Shown one piece after another: positions 42,212 through 50,372 of a stretch of 64,000 nt of DNA. Under the pieces are notes generated by a model. It did no database searches. It was not told the origin of the DNA and saw only the letters and a list, made by a program, of their open reading frames with translations. The DNA comes from Deltaproteobacteria bacterium GWA2_38_16. GTDB lineage: Bacteria; Bdellovibrionota; JACOXK01; 2-02-FULL-40-11. The stretch's first letter is position 1. Each line of letters begins with the position of its first letter. A program made the translations under genes and the position numbers. The stretch is taken from assembly GCA_001797335.1 (NCBI GenBank), contig MGPE01000010.1, positions 1 through 64,000 on the forward strand. Direction: 5' to 3'.

Positions 42212-42283
42212 TTGACATTGCCGTTTAAAATCCCGTACACTATTTAAGACAGTAGTCTTACCTTACGGAACAGAAGTCTGTTC
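42212..42283 (+). promoter_or_regulatory. Promoter and two tandem hairpins upstream of the DoxX-like gene
   Basis: TTGACA (42212-42217) and TACACT (42236-42241) with an 18-base spacer. The predicted transcript starts near 42248 and carries or overlaps TAAGAC-AGTA-GTCTTA (42245-42260) and the perfect repeat GAACAGA-AG-TCTGTTC (42268-42283). AGTCT recurs again at 42296. Operator or leader structure for the following gene. Confidence 0.45.
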
Positions 42284-42321
42284 ATTTAAATACGTAGTCT
42301 TTCATAAATAAGGAGGATCTT

Positions 42322-42714
42322 ATGTATAAGATAGCATTTTGGGCATTGACCTATGGTATTTTAGTAGGAGGTTGCTTTACACTGTTTGCTTGGTTTGCTC
42401 AAACCAATGATACGTTTAAAACATGGTATTATAAGCTGGCTCCCATTCAAACCCTCGTGGGTATTTTTTGCTTTGTGGGAGGAATTCTGGGCTTATTCTA
42501 TCCTATCGGTGAAGAAATGATCACAGGAGACCTTATCCCGGCAGTTATTGCCATTCTCCTGGGATTTATGTACATCTTTGCCTATTTTAAACAGCCTGCT
42601 TTTTTAAATCAGATCTATCAAAAACTAACCCCTTACCAAGTACCTTTTGGGATTATTGCTATTGGAGCAGCCCTGGTTCACTACTTTATTTGGGGCACTA
42701 AGACTTATTTCTAG
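42322..42714 (+). CDS. Four-helix inner-membrane protein
   Basis: 130 residues with AAGGAGG upstream. Four membrane helices; residues 45-65 and 105-125 look like two related halves (P-I-Q-T-L-V-G-I-F and P-Y-Q-V-P-F-G-I-I-A-I-G). Family not recognised; superficially DoxX- or DUF-like. A strong promoter with two hairpins stands upstream. A palindromic repeat follows as probable terminator. Confidence 0.6.
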   Translation: MYKIAFWALTYGILVGGCFTLFAWFAQTNDTFKTWYYKLAPIQTLVGIFCFVGGILGLFYPIGEEMITGDLIPAVIAILLGFMYIFAYFKQPAFLNQIYQKLTPYQVPFGIIAIGAALVHYFIWGTKTYF

Positions 42715-42723
42715 GGTAACAGT

Positions 42724-42781
42724 GTCATTCTGAGCGAAGCGAAGAATCTCTTGAGATCCTTCAGCTTCGCTTCAGGATGAC
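42724..42781. repeat. REP-like palindromic element (GTCATTCTGAGC family)
   Basis: Starts GTCATTCTGAGCGAAGCGAA and ends CTTCGCTTCAGGATGAC, imperfect inverted repeats of about 25 bases around GATC. This is the widely distributed intergenic palindrome of many bacteria, probably mobilised by RAYT-type transposases. Only one copy is in the window. Confidence 0.75.
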
Positions 42782-42965
42782 GGCCCCTTCTTACTTTCTT
42801 AGACATCTGTCAGCTTTCCACACAACATTTAATTTATAAATAAAATCATATATTTACGCGCCTTCTATCTTTTATGATGCTTCGAAATGTATATTTTGTG
42901 CACTTTTTAGCCATTATTAAAATTTGATAAGCTATTGAAATTACTTGTTTTTTAAATATTCCCGC

Positions 42966-42981
42966 TGGCATACCCCTTGCA
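42966..42981 (+). promoter_or_regulatory. Sigma-54 (-24/-12) promoter
   Basis: TGGCATACCCCTTGCA: GG and GC separated by 10 bases, one mismatch in the -24 box. Predicted start near 42992; a 57-base leader reaches the ATG at 43049. Drives the gene pair ending with the FHA protein. Confidence 0.65.
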
Positions 42982-43048
42982 TTTTTATACCTGTAAAAGG
43001 ACGAAATTTTTCCAAAGGCCAGATTGGTATCGAATAAGGAAGTTGTTT

Positions 43049-43504
43049 ATGTGGAGATATGGAGTGATCGTGGTGTTGTCTTGTCTGGTGGTCTTAGCCG
43101 CAAACCGTAAAATTTTACCTCTCATCTCAATTCTTTCCTCTTCGCCCAAAGAAATTATTTTGGCTGAAAAGATGATTGATTTGGATGGAGATAAAAAATC
43201 TGAAAAAGTTATTAAGCTTAAAAAAGGAAATTCTCTTGCTCTTCAAATCTATGAGCTAAAAGAAGATCATGGAATTATTTCTACTCAACTTACGACCCAG
43301 TATGAAATTCCTGAAAGCGAAGACAGTTTTATCTATTATAAAACCAGAGTTACCAATCTCGCATTTATAGATAGCAATCAAGATAACCAACAAGAAATCA
43401 TTGTTTCCTTTTTCGATAAAAAAACCAAAACCAGTTCTTTTTGCACCCTTTTATGGAATAAAGATCAAAAAACTCTCACGAAGGCTAAAGGAGAGGATCG
43501 TTAA
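43049..43504 (+). CDS. Membrane-anchored beta protein of the FHA operon
   Basis: 151 residues from the ATG at 43049 (AGGAAG upstream). One N-terminal membrane segment (about 4-20), then a strand-rich periplasmic domain with D-L-D-G-D-K-K-S-E and D-S-N-Q-D-N-Q-Q-E, calcium-type D-x-D-G-D/N-x-D loops of FG-GAP/VCBS-like repeats. The frame upstream of 43049 has only a TTG inside the sigma-54 promoter. One base separates its stop from the FHA gene start. Confidence 0.65.
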   Translation: MWRYGVIVVLSCLVVLAANRKILPLISILSSSPKEIILAEKMIDLDGDKKSEKVIKLKKGNSLALQIYELKEDHGIISTQLTTQYEIPESEDSFIYYKTRVTNLAFIDSNQDNQQEIIVSFFDKKTKTSSFCTLLWNKDQKTLTKAKGEDR

Positions 43505-43505
43505 T

Positions 43506-44990
43506 ATGTCGTACCATTATAAAGAACTCACAACAACTCAAACCATCATAATTAATAAAACTTTGTCTTCAAAACCAAAAGCTGTCAAAATAGCTCATTT
43601 AATTGTCTTAAAATCGCCAGAGGGCATATCTTCTCAAAAGTTTTATCCTATTCAAAGACAACTCATTTTAGGGCGAAAAGACTCAGCCGACATTGCTTTA
43701 AATGACCCAAAGCTCTCAAGACAACACTTTCAAATCTATAGTGATGGGAAGCATTATTACATTAAAGATCTCAATAGTACCAATGGAACAAAGGTCAATG
43801 GGGAGCTTATTAAAGAAAAAAAAATTCATCCAAAAGATATTATTGAAAGCGGGGATTTTCGTTTTGAGTTTAATTTTCCCTCTATTGTTCCACATCGTTC
43901 TAAAAAATTATCTAATCAGCACCCTTCTTCTCTTACTATAAACATCTTAACCCTCATTAAAACAGCCCTTATTGCCACACTCATCACACTTTGCGCCTAT
44001 TTACTCTATTGCTCTGCCACCAAGTCTTTTAAAACTGAAGAGCACCGTTCTCCTCAAAGTTTAAATACAGAAAGAAAAGGTGAAAGCTGGTCTAAAACTC
44101 AAGCCAATCTTTTTTACCAAATGGCAGCAGAAGCCTATAATGATGGGGATTATTTCCAAGCAAAACAGTTTATTTCTCAAGCTAAACAATTTTCAAAATC
44201 AGTGAAATTTGATTCTTTTGATCGAGCCATTGATGAAGCCACAACTTTAAAAACAGTTTATTGGGGCACCGTAAAAACCCGTGAAGAAAAAGAAAAAATT
44301 GAAATTGAAATACGCCCTTATCTTGAATCCGCTCATCGTTTTATTCAAGAAAAAGCGTTGGATAAAGCTGTTATTAGCTATCAAGAAGTACTTTTGATCG
44401 ACTCTTCTAATGAAGAAGCTAAAAATGGTATTGTGGATATTGAAAAATTAAAAAATAGCCAAATGCCAACCGAGAAAAAAGAAACTTCCTCCTCAGCTTT
44501 ATCTCTCTACCAAATCATTAATAAAATAGTGGCCGAAGCAGATGAATTAGAAGACCAAGAAAAGTTTTCTTTAGCGATTGAAAAATATAAAAAAGCTCTT
44601 TCCCTAGCTAAAAAGTACGAATTTAATGTAAACGACATTGCCTCTCGTTTGTTGGATACCGTTAATACCTTTCGAGATAAAACAAAGACTCTATGGGAAA
44701 CGGCAGATACTTTATCCCAAGCTCAAAAATATGCTGAAGCTAAAGAAAAAATGATTCAAATCCTGCGCATGAATCCTGATTATACACCAGCACTTGAAAA
44801 GAAAAAAGAATTAGATCAGATTTTAAGTCAGCAAGCCCAACGGCTTTATTCTCAAGCTGTTGTCTATGAGTCTCTTCCAGACATTGAGGGCGCCAAAGAA
44901 AAATGGAGAACTATTTTAACTCTCTTAGACACCTCTCATCTTTACTACAAGAAAGCCCAACAAAAGCTATCACACTACTCTAGTTATTAA
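43506..44990 (+). CDS. FHA domain - transmembrane - TPR protein
   Basis: About 494 residues from the ATG at 43506. FHA domain (about 40-120): L-G-R-K-D-S-A-D-I-A-L-N-D, L-S-R-Q-H-F, and L-N-S-T-N-G-T-K-V-N-G; it binds phosphothreonine. One membrane helix (about 150-172, leucine-rich) then TPR-like repeats (220-490, A-Y-N-D-G-D-Y-F-Q-A, E-A-K-E-K-M). Cytosolic FHA with a periplasmic or cytosolic TPR tail recalls secretion-system and signalling scaffolds. Sigma-54 control and pairing with a Ca-loop protein are seen; target unknown. Confidence 0.8.
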   Translation: MSYHYKELTTTQTIIINKTLSSKPKAVKIAHLIVLKSPEGISSQKFYPIQRQLILGRKDSADIALNDPKLSRQHFQIYSDGKHYYIKDLNSTNGTKVNGELIKEKKIHPKDIIESGDFRFEFNFPSIVPHRSKKLSNQHPSSLTINILTLIKTALIATLITLCAYLLYCSATKSFKTEEHRSPQSLNTERKGESWSKTQANLFYQMAAEAYNDGDYFQAKQFISQAKQFSKSVKFDSFDRAIDEATTLKTVYWGTVKTREEKEKIEIEIRPYLESAHRFIQEKALDKAVISYQEVLLIDSSNEEAKNGIVDIEKLKNSQMPTEKKETSSSALSLYQIINKIVAEADELEDQEKFSLAIEKYKKALSLAKKYEFNVNDIASRLLDTVNTFRDKTKTLWETADTLSQAQKYAEAKEKMIQILRMNPDYTPALEKKKELDQILSQQAQRLYSQAVVYESLPDIEGAKEKWRTILTLLDTSHLYYKKAQQKLSHYSSY

Positions 44991-44993
44991 TTT

Positions 44994-45989
44994 TTATTTC
45001 TTCTGATAACGGTTAACGGCGTTCACGTGGTCTCTATAATTATTTGAGAAAAAGTGTGAGCCATCATTTTTAGAAACAAAAAAAAGATAATCCACCGGCG
45101 CTGGATTCACCGCGGCCTCTAATGAAGCCCGGCTGGGGTTAGCAATGGGCCCAAAAGGAAGGCCCAGGTGTGTATAGGTATTATAAGGCGTAGGGGTGAG
45201 TAGATCTTTTTTAGTTAAATTTCCTGTAAAATTTTTAATTCCATAAATAACCGTAGGATCACTTTGTAACTTCATCCCTTGGCGTAATCGATTATGAAAA
45301 ACAGCAGAAATTAATCTTCTCTCCTCTGGGACAGCTGTTTCTTTTTCAATGAGAGAGGCCAGGGTTACAATCTGATGCTGTGAAAAATTAAATTTTTGAG
45401 CTTGAAATCGAATATCTTCCGAATAATTTTCAAAAAATTTAAAAACCATTGTTTTTATAATTTTATCTGCAGTTATTGGTTTTGAAAAAAAATACGTTTC
45501 TGGAAATAAAAATCCTTCAACAGACGCCCCTGAAATGCCTAGCTCATTTAAAAATATAAGATCATAGGCTTTGGTTAAAAACTCTTCTCGACTAACCAGC
45601 ATTAAAGACGCCACCACATCGGCTACTTGATATAAATTATATCCTTCTGGAATGGTGACCCGATAAAGATACGTTCTCCCACTCACCAATGTATCTAAAA
45701 CTTCTAGTGGTTTCATGTTCGTATATAATAAATATTCTCCTGCTTTAATCTTAGTTAAATTTCCTTTCCAACGAGATAAAAGATAAAATTTTATTTCATG
45801 TGTAATAATCCCTTTTAATTTAAGATTTTTAGCAATTCTTCTAAAGGGCGTTCCAGGAGGAATTTCAATAACTTGTTCTATCTTTTCTTGAGTGGGCGTT
45901 GAATTTAAAAACAAATATATTTCAACAAAACCAAAAATAAAAAGAACAACAAAAATAGTTCCGATGATTAAAAAACTTTTTCTTCCCAT
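44994..45989 (-). CDS. mltG: Endolytic transglycosylase MltG
   Basis: 331 residues. Membrane anchor at the N-terminus, LysM-like segment, catalytic domain with A-S-L-I-E-K-E-T-A (catalytic Glu), L-Q-S-D-P-T-V-I-Y-G, N-T-Y-x-x-x-G-L-P-x-G-P-I-A-N-P and A-A-V-N-P. Cuts nascent peptidoglycan at the inner membrane. Starts four bases after ruvX; the FHA gene ends three bases away in the opposite direction. Confidence 0.95.
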   Translation of the reverse strand: MGRKSFLIIGTIFVVLFIFGFVEIYLFLNSTPTQEKIEQVIEIPPGTPFRRIAKNLKLKGIITHEIKFYLLSRWKGNLTKIKAGEYLLYTNMKPLEVLDTLVSGRTYLYRVTIPEGYNLYQVADVVASLMLVSREEFLTKAYDLIFLNELGISGASVEGFLFPETYFFSKPITADKIIKTMVFKFFENYSEDIRFQAQKFNFSQHQIVTLASLIEKETAVPEERRLISAVFHNRLRQGMKLQSDPTVIYGIKNFTGNLTKKDLLTPTPYNTYTHLGLPFGPIANPSRASLEAAVNPAPVDYLFFVSKNDGSHFFSNNYRDHVNAVNRYQKK

Positions 45990-45993
45990 AATG

Positions 45994-46404
45994 TTATCGA
46001 TGGCTATCCAAATATCCTTGTAATATCAGTACTGCCGCTAATTGATCTATGCTTTTTTTACGTTTTTTTCTGCTAACATCGGCCTCAATTAAGACTCTTT
46101 CAGCTGATTTTGTAGTAAACCATTCATCCCACTCTTCAATCGGCAACGTAATGCGTGATTTTAAAATGGTTATAAAATCCAATACCTTTTGTGTCTGAGG
46201 AGTTATTTTTAAAGATAAACTGCGAGGAACACCTGCCACAATTTTAGAAACTCCATGTTTTTGAATGATGTCTTCTAATATTTTTAAATCTTTTTCTAGC
46301 CCTGTTCTATGAAGAGTCATCAGGGGCTGAGCCGTCCATCCCATTTCATCACTCAAAGAAATCCCAATCCTTTTATCTCCTACGTCTAATCCTAAGAGGC
46401 GCAT
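45994..46404 (-). CDS. ruvX: Holliday-junction-resolvase-like YqgF/RuvX
   Basis: 136 residues; RNase-H-like fold with G-L-D-V-G-D-K-R-I-G, G-x-P-R-S-L, and D-Q-L-A-A-V-L-I-L-Q-G-Y-L. Acts in 16S rRNA processing and DNA repair in other species. It overlaps astD by 13 bases and precedes mltG, the usual ruvX-mltG neighbourhood. Confidence 0.93.
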   Translation of the reverse strand: MRLLGLDVGDKRIGISLSDEMGWTAQPLMTLHRTGLEKDLKILEDIIQKHGVSKIVAGVPRSLSLKITPQTQKVLDFITILKSRITLPIEEWDEWFTTKSAERVLIEADVSRKKRKKSIDQLAAVLILQGYLDSHR

Positions 46405-47915
46405 AATGGGGGTAATCCCGGAAGGTGGGTTTCTTGAAGAATATCACTGGGGTCTTCTAGACAAGAAACAGGATAGGTACAATAATAAGGAGCAAAAAGA
46501 GCCGTTGGAAATTGATTTCCACTTTTTCCCTGTCCTCCAAAGGGCAGTTTTGAAGAAGCTCCTACGGTAGAGCGATTCCAATTCACCAGACCTGTTTTTG
46601 TTTTTTCAAAAACTTTTTCATAAGCCTTTTTATCTTTTGTAAAAACAGAAACCACAAGCCCAAAAGTAGTTCGATTGGCTTCTTCAATGGCCTCCTCTAT
46701 ATCTTTAACGATGTGGATAGCAACTGAAGGGCCAAAAATTTCTGTTTCTAGATACATGGAAGATTCTTTTTTAGCTTTTGCTAGATAAATAGAAGGCGTT
46801 ACATAATATCCAGAATGAGCCAGAGACAATTCTTTCCCTCTCATAATCGGTTCAAATCCTTCCCGTTCTGCAATGCCTTGAAATCGCATATATTTATTTT
46901 GGGCATCTTTGCTAATAAGAGGCCCCATAAAAGGTTCGGGTTCATCAAAAGCATATCCAATTTTAAGCTCTCCCGACATACGGGTAAATTCTTTTAAAAA
47001 AGATTTGGCTATTTTTTCAGTTAAAATAATTCGACTAGTTGCAGAACATCTCTGTCCTGCCGTTAAATAGGCACCTTTAATATTTTCATACAGGGCTTTA
47101 GGCAAATAGGCATCCTCTAATATCAAAGAAGCATTCTTTCCTCCCATTTCTAATACAAGTGTTTTCCAAAAATGAGCTGAAGTATCTTGTTTTATCTTAA
47201 GCCCTACTTCATAGGATCCCGTAAATAAAATCCCATCTACCTTTTGATCCAAACACAGCCTTTTCCCAACTTCTTTTTCTCCCTGAATCAAGTTAAAAAC
47301 TCCCGGAGGAAATTGAGCGCGATGAATAAGTTCTGCAATTTTTTGTCCTACAGCAGGCGTTTGCTCAGAAGGTTTAAAAATAATCGTATTTCCAGTAAGC
47401 AATGCTGGTACATAGTGCCCATGCGGAAGATGGGCTGGAAAATTAAATGGCCCAATAACAGCCATTACTCCTTTAGGCTTAAACCGATATCTTCCTATAA
47501 TATTGGGCTGAGCATTGGCTACTTCGTGCTCTAAAATTAGTTTTACACCTTCTTGAAGGGTAATATTAATTTTCCCCAATAACCCCTGTGCTTCTTGAGT
47601 AGCTTCCCAAAAAGGTTTTCCGGTCTCCCTAGAAATAAGTTCTGCTATTTCAGCTAGATGGATTTCAATTTCTCTATAAAACTTTTTTAAGTAAGTCGCT
47701 CTTTCTTCTAAAGAAAGTGCTTTCCATTTTGGAAACGCTTTTTCGGCACACTGAATGGCTTTGGAAACATGGGAAAAAGAATAACTAAATTCCCCTAAAA
47801 CATCTTTGGTATCCCCAGGATTAATACTTTTAAATTCCCCATTTTTTTCCTTAGGTACAACAAACATTCCATCAATATAGTCTCCCAGATAGGTAAATGG
47901 TTTTAAAGTTCTCAT
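46392..47915 (-). CDS. astD: Succinylglutamate-semialdehyde dehydrogenase
   Basis: 507 residues. NAD-dependent aldehyde dehydrogenase with F-N-F-P (about 155), G-x-x-x-x-G, L-E-M-G-G-K-N, catalytic Cys in G-Q-R-C-S-A (about 290) and K-L-P-F-G-G-Q-G-K-S-G-N. AstD-type features and the AstA and aminotransferase genes beside it support the assignment; a generic aldehyde dehydrogenase is the alternative. Oxidises N-succinylglutamate semialdehyde. Confidence 0.9.
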   Translation of the reverse strand: MRTLKPFTYLGDYIDGMFVVPKEKNGEFKSINPGDTKDVLGEFSYSFSHVSKAIQCAEKAFPKWKALSLEERATYLKKFYREIEIHLAEIAELISRETGKPFWEATQEAQGLLGKINITLQEGVKLILEHEVANAQPNIIGRYRFKPKGVMAVIGPFNFPAHLPHGHYVPALLTGNTIIFKPSEQTPAVGQKIAELIHRAQFPPGVFNLIQGEKEVGKRLCLDQKVDGILFTGSYEVGLKIKQDTSAHFWKTLVLEMGGKNASLILEDAYLPKALYENIKGAYLTAGQRCSATSRIILTEKIAKSFLKEFTRMSGELKIGYAFDEPEPFMGPLISKDAQNKYMRFQGIAEREGFEPIMRGKELSLAHSGYYVTPSIYLAKAKKESSMYLETEIFGPSVAIHIVKDIEEAIEEANRTTFGLVVSVFTKDKKAYEKVFEKTKTGLVNWNRSTVGASSKLPFGGQGKSGNQFPTALFAPYYCTYPVSCLEDPSDILQETHLPGLPPLCAS

Positions 47916-48953
47916 TTAAGATGTTACGGCGGGCTCAAAAGAAAATGGTAAAAAATGTAGCACCTCTCCCGGTTCTACCATGAGTATTTCTCTCACTTCT
48001 TGAGGAATATAAATTCTTTTACCTTCAATTTTACATTCCGTATAAACGGCTCTAAATTCACCATTTTTATCTGTCCCTACTAGTCCTTCTTCTTTCCAAC
48101 TCCGCATAGTCCCCTTTTTAAGTTTTAATGTTTTTGTCATTTTAATAAGCGCAATATCTTTCATCCGGGCACCATAATGTGGCCCTCCATCAAACGGATC
48201 AATCATTTCTAAATACTTTAAACCCGTACTTTCTAGCATTCGCTTGGCCGGAAGGCTATCTTCTCCCACCTGGCCAATAAGCTCTCGAACCCTGGCTTCT
48301 AAAAGACAAATATAGATATCCTGTCTGGGGAAGAGAGATAAAATAAATTCTTTATTTTTACGACTAATGCGATCTGCTTCTAAATAAGGAAGATTAGTAA
48401 ATTTTTGCCCAATAGCTTCCCAAAGAGGCGATTTTCCATCTGGCGTTAGGGGAGGTAAAAATTCTGAAATCACCCGATCTTTAAATCTTCTGCGATGCAT
48501 CGCAATATAAAGGAAACGCCCCCAGGAAAGTTGTTTCCCTAAATGTTTCCCCGCATGCCGAAATGCTGGATGTAAAACAAGTCCTCCTACTTCTGTAGGA
48601 CCATCCATGTCATATCCTAATCTTAATACTTGATGCACAATTCCTGAGTGGATGGTTTGACTAAACTTTTCGAGTCTTAACACTTGAAAATAAAAGTGTG
48701 GGCTTTCTCGGGTTCCATGTTGAGCCATGATCATGGAAGTTCCAATAATTTTATTAGATTCTGTATCTTCAATACAAAAAATATAATCTGCTTCCCCTTT
48801 AATACGCACTTCGCCAGAAAACGCAGAAACCGAACGTTGAACCTGACGCTGAAGTTCCTCAGGAATGGTAGAAAGATTAATGGCATTTAGCATTTTCGAT
48901 AAAGAAAGAATCTGCTTAAAATCATCTAATCTGACAGATCTTAAGACAAACAT
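47916..48953 (-). CDS. astA: Arginine/ornithine N-succinyltransferase
   Basis: 345 residues, the AstA length. GNAT-like fold: V-L-R-S-V-R-L-D-D-F, G-T-S-M-I-M-A-Q-H-G, E-V-G-G-L-V-L-H-P-A-F-R and G-R-F-L-Y-I-A-M-H-R, F-D-G-G-P-H-Y-G-A. Transfers succinyl from succinyl-CoA to arginine (or ornithine). Directly abuts the M20 and astD genes. Confidence 0.9.
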   Translation of the reverse strand: MFVLRSVRLDDFKQILSLSKMLNAINLSTIPEELQRQVQRSVSAFSGEVRIKGEADYIFCIEDTESNKIIGTSMIMAQHGTRESPHFYFQVLRLEKFSQTIHSGIVHQVLRLGYDMDGPTEVGGLVLHPAFRHAGKHLGKQLSWGRFLYIAMHRRRFKDRVISEFLPPLTPDGKSPLWEAIGQKFTNLPYLEADRISRKNKEFILSLFPRQDIYICLLEARVRELIGQVGEDSLPAKRMLESTGLKYLEMIDPFDGGPHYGARMKDIALIKMTKTLKLKKGTMRSWKEEGLVGTDKNGEFRAVYTECKIEGKRIYIPQEVREILMVEPGEVLHFLPFSFEPAVTS

Positions 48954-50372
48954 TTATCTCACCCCTTTAACGCAAAAGGATTCAATCATGCGTTCATAAA
49001 AAGTCACTGCATGAGAAAGATGATGAAGATAATTAAACTCATTGGGTTTATGCACATTCGATACAGATACGCCTGGCCCCCACACAATGGCTTCGGCTCC
49101 TAAAGCACGATACACCGAGGCTTCTGTTGACGATGCTTTGGTTACCACTGTTTCTTGAAGACTCATGCTTCGAAGTACCGCTTTTGCTTCGACCACTAAT
49201 TTTGAATTAATATCTGTTTGCATAGGAAAACTTTGTCGAACAACCTGCATTGACGTCTGAATAGAAGGATATTTTTTATTCATTCCCTCAATATAATTTC
49301 TAGCTGCCGTTAAGAGTTCTTCCGTATTGGCGGTGGGTAAAAGCCTTATCCCCACTAAAAACTTCATAGAATTACCTTCAGTTTTAATAACCCCAATACT
49401 TAAAACACTGATGGGTGGATCAAATTCTGGCAGGGGGGATTTTTTAAATTCCAAAGCACATTTTTTAAAAAATGATTGTATTTCTTCTACTGCATTTAAA
49501 AAGGAAGGGGTAAAAAGAAACGTTGGTTTTTTATTTTTTTCTAAAACCCATTGAACTCCCTCTTCATCCAAAATTAATTTGTCTTGAGTTTTAATTCTTA
49601 AAGAGGCTCGATCTGGAATGACATTCACCAGTTCGCCAGATTGAAGACTGATAAATTCTACTTTTCCTTTTTGAGCCCTTAAAAAATCGAGCGCTTTTTG
49701 AGCTGCATTAATGCCCAGCTGAGGAGTAGAACTATGAGCTGATCTTCCAAAAAAATCCACTCTCCACGTACCATTATTGATATTTACTTCTTGGGCAGAA
49801 GAATCTGTAACGGTAAATTCCAATGTTAAAAATCCTTTGTGTGCATAGACGATACTTAAATTAGAAGGTTCCCCCACAAGAGCATATCGAGGAAGCGGTT
49901 TTAAAATATTTTCTTCAACTAGTTTTTTAGCCCCTGCTAACCCACTTTCTTCTCCATAAGTGGCTAAAAGCAAAAGAGGATTTTTAAAAGACACTCCTTT
50001 AAATTTTTCAAGTGCTTTAATTTTACACAAAATATCTAGCTTAACATCGGCTGTTCCCAGTCCATAAATTTTATCATTTTCAATCGTCGCGCGAAAAGGA
50101 TTCCCTCCTGTCTTATCCCACAATGAAAAATCTCCAGGGGAAACTGTATCTAAGTGTGTACTCAGTAAAAAAGCCTCTCCAGAAGAAGGCCCTTTTTTAG
50201 CAATAATATTAAACTGCTCTTTACCATAAAGCTCTCCCTTTTGAAGGGTTACTTCAAGATCTAACGGTTTTAATAAAGAAGAAACATAGTTTACAACCTC
50301 GCGATTGCTTTCATAGGTTATAGAATTAATGGCAATTAATTTTTTTGCTTCTTCTATTAAATCCCAACTCAT
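48954..50372 (-). CDS. M20 family metallo-hydrolase (AstE/ArgE-like role)
   Basis: 472 residues. Di-zinc peptidase: S-T-H-L-D-T-V-S-P-G, Y-G-L-G-T-A-D-V-K, T-Y-G-E-E-S-G (catalytic E-E), dimerisation domain, and a C-terminal K-A-S-S-T-E-A-S metal ligand region. In this operon it would hydrolyse an N-acyl (probably N-succinyl) amino acid, releasing succinate, the role AstE plays in the standard pathway. ArgE or DapE activity is the alternative. Confidence 0.8.
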   Translation of the reverse strand: MSWDLIEEAKKLIAINSITYESNREVVNYVSSLLKPLDLEVTLQKGELYGKEQFNIIAKKGPSSGEAFLLSTHLDTVSPGDFSLWDKTGGNPFRATIENDKIYGLGTADVKLDILCKIKALEKFKGVSFKNPLLLLATYGEESGLAGAKKLVEENILKPLPRYALVGEPSNLSIVYAHKGFLTLEFTVTDSSAQEVNINNGTWRVDFFGRSAHSSTPQLGINAAQKALDFLRAQKGKVEFISLQSGELVNVIPDRASLRIKTQDKLILDEEGVQWVLEKNKKPTFLFTPSFLNAVEEIQSFFKKCALEFKKSPLPEFDPPISVLSIGVIKTEGNSMKFLVGIRLLPTANTEELLTAARNYIEGMNKKYPSIQTSMQVVRQSFPMQTDINSKLVVEAKAVLRSMSLQETVVTKASSTEASVYRALGAEAIVWGPGVSVSNVHKPNEFNYLHHLSHAVTFYERMIESFCVKGVR

